DNA from: Methylosinus sp. H3A
GTDB lineage: Bacteria; Pseudomonadota; Alphaproteobacteria; Rhizobiales; Beijerinckiaceae
Direction: 5' to 3'
DNA: 64,000 nucleotides
NCBI RefSeq assembly: GCF_015709455.1
Contig: NZ_JADNQW010000003.1
Span: forward strand, 1-64,000
Part shown: positions 59,728 to 64,000 of the stretch, one piece after another
How positions within the stretch are numbered: the first letter of the stretch is position 1
Layout: the number at the start of each line of letters is the position of its first letter
The notes under the pieces: model-generated
What the model was told of the DNA's origin: nothing
The model's input: the letters and a program-made list of their open reading frames with translations, nothing else
The model's database searches: none
Position numbers and translations under genes: made by a program

Positions 59728-60414
59728 CTACTGGATCGGCTGCTCCCTTGTTTGGAGCGCGCGCAGATCGGGCGCCTGCCAACGCAAGAGGCGACGCCCA
59801 AACAACGCGCCTATTCCCGTTAACGTTAGGACTGTGCCAAATTGCCAAATCAGCACCGTGATGCTGGCGTCTTGCGGATGAATCAGTTGCAGGGTGGCCG
59901 CCGCAAGCGCTGTGGCCGCGAGAGTCGCAAGACCGGTCGTAGCGATCGGAGCGATCGGCGCGCCACGGCGGATCATGACAAATATCAGGATCGCCGGTGC
60001 GACGCTGATCGCCAAGATAGCGGGAAAGCACGAGAAATCGAAGCGCACAGACAGACCTTCGGAGCCGGATCTGAGCCACTCTCGCCAACATCCGTCGCCG
60101 AGGCTCGCGAGCCAGACGAAAAGGAACGGACCGGGCGTGAACCGCTCCCAAAGCAGACGGCCAGGGCATCCGGCGCAGAAGGCCGCGGCGGCGGCCATCA
60201 CCGTGGTCGACAAGGCCCCCAGCAGCTCGATGACAAAGCGAAGCTCGGTGAGGCGTACGAAGATATCTGAGCGTGGACCCATAGTGTAGATCACCATCGC
60301 TGCATATGCGAGCGACAATCCGAACCAGACCATCGCCCGCCATGCCGGGTGGGCAAGTCGTCGAACGGGCGGAGCATTCTCCGCTAGACGTCGGATGAGT
60401 TCCTCGGTTTGCAT
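59728..60414 (-). CDS. nrsF: NrsF (DUF1109) membrane anti-sigma factor, copy 2
   Basis: A 228-residue six-helix membrane protein of DUF1109. Periplasmic-loop cysteines Cys109 (LGDGCW) and Cys129 (FSCF) match those of copy 1; further cysteines CAGC lie at 80-83. It restrains the sigma encoded just upstream (gap of four bases). Here both genes are intact, unlike at 40.5-43.2 kb. Confidence 0.9.
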   Translation of the reverse strand: MQTEELIRRLAENAPPVRRLAHPAWRAMVWFGLSLAYAAMVIYTMGPRSDIFVRLTELRFVIELLGALSTTVMAAAAAFCAGCPGRLLWERFTPGPFLFVWLASLGDGCWREWLRSGSEGLSVRFDFSCFPAILAISVAPAILIFVMIRRGAPIAPIATTGLATLAATALAAATLQLIHPQDASITVLIWQFGTVLTLTGIGALFGRRLLRWQAPDLRALQTREQPIQ

Positions 60415-60418
60415 GGGC

Positions 60419-61000
60419 TCAGATCCTTCGTTCCAAAATCCCGCGCATGGCCCTTAGCGCACGATGCACGCTGACTTTGAGCGAAGCTATGCTTTTGCCG
60501 GTAACGGCGGACGCCTCTCGCAACGATAACCCTTGCACCTTGAGCAGTTCCAGCGCTTCGCGTTGCCCGTCCGGCAATTGCTCCATAGCTCGCAGTATCG
60601 CCTCCTGATCGTCACTGGATTCCTGTTCGGTCTTCGTTTGATCCCCCGAAAAGGTTTCAGGCATCACGTCGACCGTCGTTTCGATCGCGCTCCTGACTCG
60701 TCTACGCCGTGCCGCGTCCAAGCTGCGGCGCGTTGCAATCGTCATGAGCCAGGGCATGAAGGGTCGCTCGGGATCGTAAGTGTGCCGAACGGTGTGGACC
60801 GAGATGATGATTTCTTGAACCACGTCCTCGACGTCGAGCATCCCCGACCACTTGTGAGCGACCACTCGACGAAGCATCGGTAGTAATTCCGACAGGAGCT
60901 GAGCATAGGCGGCATTGTCACCGTCTTGTGCGGAGCGCATGAGTTCCTGCCATCGCCGCTCCCGCGCAAGCTTGATTCCATCGCTTGCAAAGCTCGTCAT
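60419..61000 (-). CDS. sigF: σF-type ECF sigma factor, intact
   Basis: A 193-residue ECF sigma: region 2 MLDVEDVVQEIIISVHTVRH, then TYDPERPFMPWLMTIATRRS (the signature of the NrsF-linked group), region 4 LPDGQREALELLKVQGLSLR, EASAVTGKSIASLKVSVHRA. Start MTSFASDGIK at 61000 by family length. Paired with nrsF. It is the only intact σF gene in the window and the best candidate to read the GTAACN-N16-CGAA promoters. Confidence 0.9.
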   Translation of the reverse strand: MTSFASDGIKLARERRWQELMRSAQDGDNAAYAQLLSELLPMLRRVVAHKWSGMLDVEDVVQEIIISVHTVRHTYDPERPFMPWLMTIATRRSLDAARRRRVRSAIETTVDVMPETFSGDQTKTEQESSDDQEAILRAMEQLPDGQREALELLKVQGLSLREASAVTGKSIASLKVSVHRALRAMRGILERRI

Positions 61001-61241
61001 ATCAGTGGAACCCCGAGGTATAGCCGTAGCTCGCCTCATACGCCATTTTCGGCCAAAATTGAGCCCCCCATCTACAATGTCGCAGGCCGCACGATTTCAA
61101 AGTCCTGAGGCAAAGCCTTCTTGTCTTGATCGCGCCTCCACGACGTCTGAGATAAAACATTGCGAGCGGCGGCAGTACGACCGATCAGGATTGCAACGGC
61201 CTGAGCGCCATCCTGACGGGAGATCTTCGTTCGCGCGAGGA

Positions 61242-61916
61242 TCACCGCCCACCCGCCTTCTTCCGAAGATCGAGAATCGGCCCGAATACCGCGGATGCCG
61301 GCTCATTCGTCTGATCGTTGTCGTTGAACACGGCTATGTATTTCAAAGCCCCGGGTTCCGTGCCGAAGACGGCTCTGAAATCCGCGGCGACGTCACGGAT
61401 CTCTTCCCGCAGCCGCCCGACATCACCTCGTCCCCGCAACTGAACGTAGGCGAGCGCACCGTACCGCTGGGAATGCAAGAACGTCTCGTTTCTAACCGGC
61501 GTCGACGTCCACACATAGCCCAGAGTTGGAACATCGCGATTCATCAGCGACGGATGGCCGAAAACGAACATCACCATGGCCCCGAAGTCTTCTGTTTGGA
61601 GCCTACGGACGTCAGCTGCCTCGTGTAGCCTGTCGACACGCCAGCGCCAGTTTATCTGCGTCAGTTCCCTGCCATTCATCTCCACAGGCTTGTAGAGACC
61701 GGATGCCGATCGATGCGGAACGCTTCGCAGGACTGCGCCTTGCGCAGTCTGCTCCACGCTGAAATCGTTACGTCCGACAAAATCGATCCGCTTAGCTGTG
61801 CCGAGCATCTCAGCAGGGTCGACGAGCACGTTTTGCGCTCTGGCGGCGGGAACGAGAACGAGAATTGATAGACAACAGAGCAGCCGCAAAGCGGCGCCGG
61901 ACGTCTCGTTGCGCAT
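61242..61916 (-). CDS. DUF3047 exported protein
   Basis: A 224-residue protein with a signal peptide (GAALRLLCCLSILVLVPAARA, cut before QNVLV). The DUF3047 core contains LTQINWRWRVDRLHEAADVR and TEDFGAMVMFVFGHPSLMNR, then TPVRNETFLHSQRYGALAYV and ALKYIAVFNDNDQTNEPASA. Function unknown. It follows the DUF547 gene by 61 bp and precedes sigF by 241 bp on the same strand, so may be co-regulated. Confidence 0.8.
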   Translation of the reverse strand: MRNETSGAALRLLCCLSILVLVPAARAQNVLVDPAEMLGTAKRIDFVGRNDFSVEQTAQGAVLRSVPHRSASGLYKPVEMNGRELTQINWRWRVDRLHEAADVRRLQTEDFGAMVMFVFGHPSLMNRDVPTLGYVWTSTPVRNETFLHSQRYGALAYVQLRGRGDVGRLREEIRDVAADFRAVFGTEPGALKYIAVFNDNDQTNEPASAVFGPILDLRKKAGGR

Positions 61917-61977
61917 CCGTGTTTCCGCTCCCCTCGATATGCTCTTTCGTGATGGATCCTCACAGATGCGCATAGTT

Positions 61978-62841
61978 TCAGCGCGCGTCGTTCAAGCTCC
62001 AGTCATAGCGGTGGGCGCCGATCTTCTCGAAGGCTTGGAGCTTCGCTTTCAGCTCAGGCGCGGCGTATTTGCGAAGATGCGCCAGCACTCCCTGATCATT
62101 GCCGCCGAAATCCGCTTTGAACCACTCATATATCGAGGACACGACGAGCTTGCCTTGTGTGATCGTGACTGCGCGCGTATGATTCACGTAGGCTCTCGCA
62201 GAGGCGTCGAGTTGCGCGTCGAGCATGACCCCGACAAAGGCCCGCGACTGCAAATTGGGGCAACCTACGGATGCGCAATTCACGGAATAATGTACGCGCG
62301 GATCTTTGAAAAGCGCTCGTAACACGCCGTGCTCGATATCGTCGAGGCTGAACTCGACGCCATTCAGCGTCACCACTTTGGCTCTCCACGGGCCGCTCGA
62401 GAAGGTTGAAAGCAATCCGGCGCCGAGCGAAACATCTTTGATGGACCTTACAGGATAGTGGTCGATCACGATGTCGATCGTCTTCGCGTTATAAAGATTG
62501 GCGAGGAAGGCGAATTGCTCGGCTCTATTCAAGCGCTCCGGATCGACGGCTTCGAGCTGGGCGATATATTGTTTCAGCGCGCCGTGGCCGCCCTCCTTGA
62601 AGGCAGCGTAGTCCACCCGATTGAGGCCGTCCGGGCCGGGTTTGACGTAAGTCGACAGCAAGCGATCCCAAATCGAATGATCGACGCTCAGCTTCGATCC
62701 AGATGCGGCGCTACGAAAAAGGTCCGCCGGCTCCGCGGCGCTCGCCTCTGTGCAGAACGCGAGCAGAAGAAGACAGATCGCTCGGGTGACGACTTGAAGA
62801 TAAGCGCGGTGATCGGCCGCGTGACCAACGAAGCGACGCAT
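61978..62841 (-). CDS. DUF547 exported protein
   Basis: A 287-residue protein with a signal peptide (AICLLLLAFCTEASAAEPAD). The DUF547 domain reads FLANLYNAKTIDIVIDHYPV, then NGVEFSLDDIEHGVLRALFK and the conserved NCASVGCPNLQSRAFVG, where two cysteines sit in the NCASxGCP motif. The fold is papain-like in some predictions, but no activity is known. Upstream at 62954-62978 is a σF-like promoter with a 15-base spacer. Confidence 0.85.
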   Translation of the reverse strand: MRRFVGHAADHRAYLQVVTRAICLLLLAFCTEASAAEPADLFRSAASGSKLSVDHSIWDRLLSTYVKPGPDGLNRVDYAAFKEGGHGALKQYIAQLEAVDPERLNRAEQFAFLANLYNAKTIDIVIDHYPVRSIKDVSLGAGLLSTFSSGPWRAKVVTLNGVEFSLDDIEHGVLRALFKDPRVHYSVNCASVGCPNLQSRAFVGVMLDAQLDASARAYVNHTRAVTITQGKLVVSSIYEWFKADFGGNDQGVLAHLRKYAAPELKAKLQAFEKIGAHRYDWSLNDAR

Positions 62842-62953
62842 TTTTCGAACTCTCTCTTTGGGCGGCGACGCTGGTATTCGAATTCCGGTCGAGAGGACCT
62901 GTCCACGGCTGAAGCGGACATCGACAGGGACGCCCACGATCCACGTCGCCTAG

Positions 62954-62978
62954 TTCGCGGCAGCGGGGAAAAGGTTAC
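62954..62978 (-). promoter_or_regulatory. σF-like promoter with 15-base spacer
   Basis: Minus strand GTAACC (62978-62973), 15 bases, CGAA (62957-62954), 112 bp before the DUF547 start. One base shorter than the other sites, so less certain. Confidence 0.45.
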
Positions 62979-63055
62979 AGCTCGCCCAATGATCGATCCA
63001 TGTCAGCCCTCGCCTCCGGTGGTGTTTCGAAACCGGGTGGCTGCGTGCAGAATCC

Positions 63056-63460
63056 TTACGCGGGAACGTCGAGCGCCGCATTGAATTTCGAAGACAGACT
63101 TTGAAAGGCGATGAGGCCGGTCAATTCAATGATGACGTCGTCGCGCTCCGTCAATTTGGCGCGCAGGCTGTCGCTCACCCCGGGCTCGGTGAATGTCATC
63201 GCTCCGGCATATTCGAGAGCGAGTTGTTCGTCTGGAGAAAATAGAGGGCTATTTCGCCAGTCCGAGAGCGCGTCGACCTTGTCGATCTTGTCATCATCAA
63301 GCTCCTCGACGCTGAGGCCGGCCGCCTGCATGAGTATCTGAGCCAGCGCCAATATAATCTTGTCGCGCTCGGCGGACGTCAGCCCGTCCAGCCTGACGTC
63401 GTCCAACAACAGTCTCAACTGCCGACTCGGCGTCACTGCCGGTGTTTTGGGAGCCTGCAT
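63056..63460 (-). pseudogene. Fusion of a mobile-element gene with the AhpD-like C-terminus
   Basis: The first 58 residues (MQAPKTPAVTPSRQLRLLLD to LSVEELDDDK) copy the small recombinase-associated gene at 43915. From there the frame continues as IDKVDALSDWRNSPLFSPDE, the C-terminal half of the AhpD-like protein at 30947, to SSKFNAALDVPA. The CxxC active site of the AhpD part is missing. The open frame is intact, so a chimeric protein could be made, but its function is doubtful. Confidence 0.8.
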
Positions 63461-63740
63461 TCCGTTCCTCCGGAATGATGGCGTCATCACTCCGGCAGTT
63501 TGCGGGTTTGACCGCACCCAATAATAGCCGCTTCAGCTCGACAAGCGCGACCAAATCGACGCGCGGCGCGCCAACAGTCATCCCGGCGCAGATCGCGGGA
63601 TCAAGCATCCACCCCGCTATCGAGACCACAGCGCCGGCTGGCCCCAACACTTTAAGAAACTGACCGGTTGTTCGCTGCTCCACACGGCGGACAGCGACCT
63701 TGGCGCCGAAATACGGGTGCCACCGCAGGGGAATCGGGTG
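63297..63740 (-). pseudogene. Recombinase-associated protein (DUF5372-like), remnant copy
   Basis: Minus-strand frame WHPYFGAKVAVRRVEQRTTG, AGAVVSIAGWMLDPAICAGM, RVDLVALVELKRLLLG, paralogous to 43635-44078. The recombinase gene that should follow is absent. Its first bases abut the ISAs1 element, and the start is not clear. Confidence 0.65.
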
Positions 63741-63747
63741 AAGGATT

Positions 63748-64000
63748 TCAGGCGGCGACGAGACTCACGAAGAAGTCGTCGTCCCAAGCGGCGGTCATGC
63801 GCTTGAGGCGCTGGGAGTCTTTTCCCGGCGCCTTGCGGATGAGATTATTGGCCATATGCTCGAGCGTGGTGAAGTTGGCTGGGGCGTTTTCCGTTCGCAC
63901 GCGGCATTCGTCGTCGCGGAAGACCATGTCCATGACCCAGTGCAGGCTGTTCTCGATCGCCCGATGATCGCGGATCATCGGGCCGACCAGATCGGCGGCG
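63748..64000 (-). CDS. ISAs1-family transposase, C-terminal end (continues beyond the window)
   Basis: About 84 residues: MIRDHRAIENSLHWVMDMVF, RDDECRVRTENAPANFTTLE, HMANNLIRKAPGKDSQRLKR to a stop at 63748, the typical end of ISAs1 transposases, including the catalytic-region HW.MD. The N-terminal part lies past the right edge. Confidence 0.9.
   Translation of the reverse strand, partial: AADLVGPMIRDHRAIENSLHWVMDMVFRDDECRVRTENAPANFTTLEHMANNLIRKAPGKDSQRLKRMTAAWDDDFFVSLVAA

Noticed and set aside
1..64000. CRISPR arrays, tRNA or rRNA genes
   Set aside because: No regularly spaced direct repeats and no tRNA- or rRNA-like sequence were seen on reading; a dedicated search could still find a short or divergent one.

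Overview
The window is GC-rich (by eye, clearly over 60%) and bacterial. It looks like an accessory region of an alphaproteobacterium in Hyphomicrobiales. The protein families and the two σF/NrsF and bufferin sets fit the Methylosinus/Methylocystis group of methanotrophs, but that assignment is inference because no rRNA or housekeeping marker is present. I saw no tRNA, rRNA or CRISPR array.

Layout. 0-6.1 kb: end of a TonB-dependent receptor, then broken transposases (ISL3, IS6, IS110) and truncated genes. 6.1-10.7 kb: small redox enzymes with their regulators (MDR reductase/HxlR, peroxiredoxin/TetR, LysR/quinone reductase). 10.7-16.5 kb: secreted beta-propeller, TPR-methyltransferase, a first bufferin operon (bufABC) and an outer-membrane beta-barrel. 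16.7-19.3 kb: metallophosphoesterase, cupredoxin, ECF sigma and anti-sigma. 19.3-25.3 kb and 36.2-38.8 kb: two copies, plus a third remnant, of a LysR/DUF1348/flavin-binding module. 25.6-27.3 kb: intact ISL3 element. 27.9-29.8 kb: TetR/SRPBCC/AhpD-like genes. 29.9-36.1 kb: a probable arsenosugar cluster (arsM, AhpD-like, TVP38, FAD reductase, radical SAM, and two divergent glycosyltransferases). 39.1-51.3 kb: CPA1 antiporter, nrsF, a sigF gene broken by an IS3 element, a 5.3-kb IS66 copy that itself carries a serine-recombinase element, then a second bufferin operon (bufABCD). 51.5-58.6 kb: mtnP, an acyltransferase, and pstBAC with pstS split by another IS3 element. 58.6-62.8 kb: second arsM, intact nrsF/sigF, DUF3047 and DUF547. 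63-64 kb: remnant of the serine-recombinase element fused to an AhpD-like gene, then the end of an ISAs1 transposase.

Main result. A motif GTAACN-N16-CGAA, matching the consensus I recall for the Caulobacter heavy-metal sigma factor σF, occurs six times. Every copy points at a gene start: the beta-propeller, both bufA genes (twice at the second), the beta-barrel, and the arsenosugar glycosyltransferase. A seventh copy with a 15-bp spacer precedes DUF547. Taken with two σF/NrsF pairs, this suggests one metal-stress regulon joining periplasmic copper-binding peptides (bufferins) to arsenic metabolism.

Removing the mobile elements at their target duplications rebuilds an ancestral divergent locus, nrsF-sigF facing bufABCD across about 310 bp. 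IS66 separated its halves and IS3 then broke sigF, so any σF control now probably depends on the second copy at 60.4-61.0 kb.
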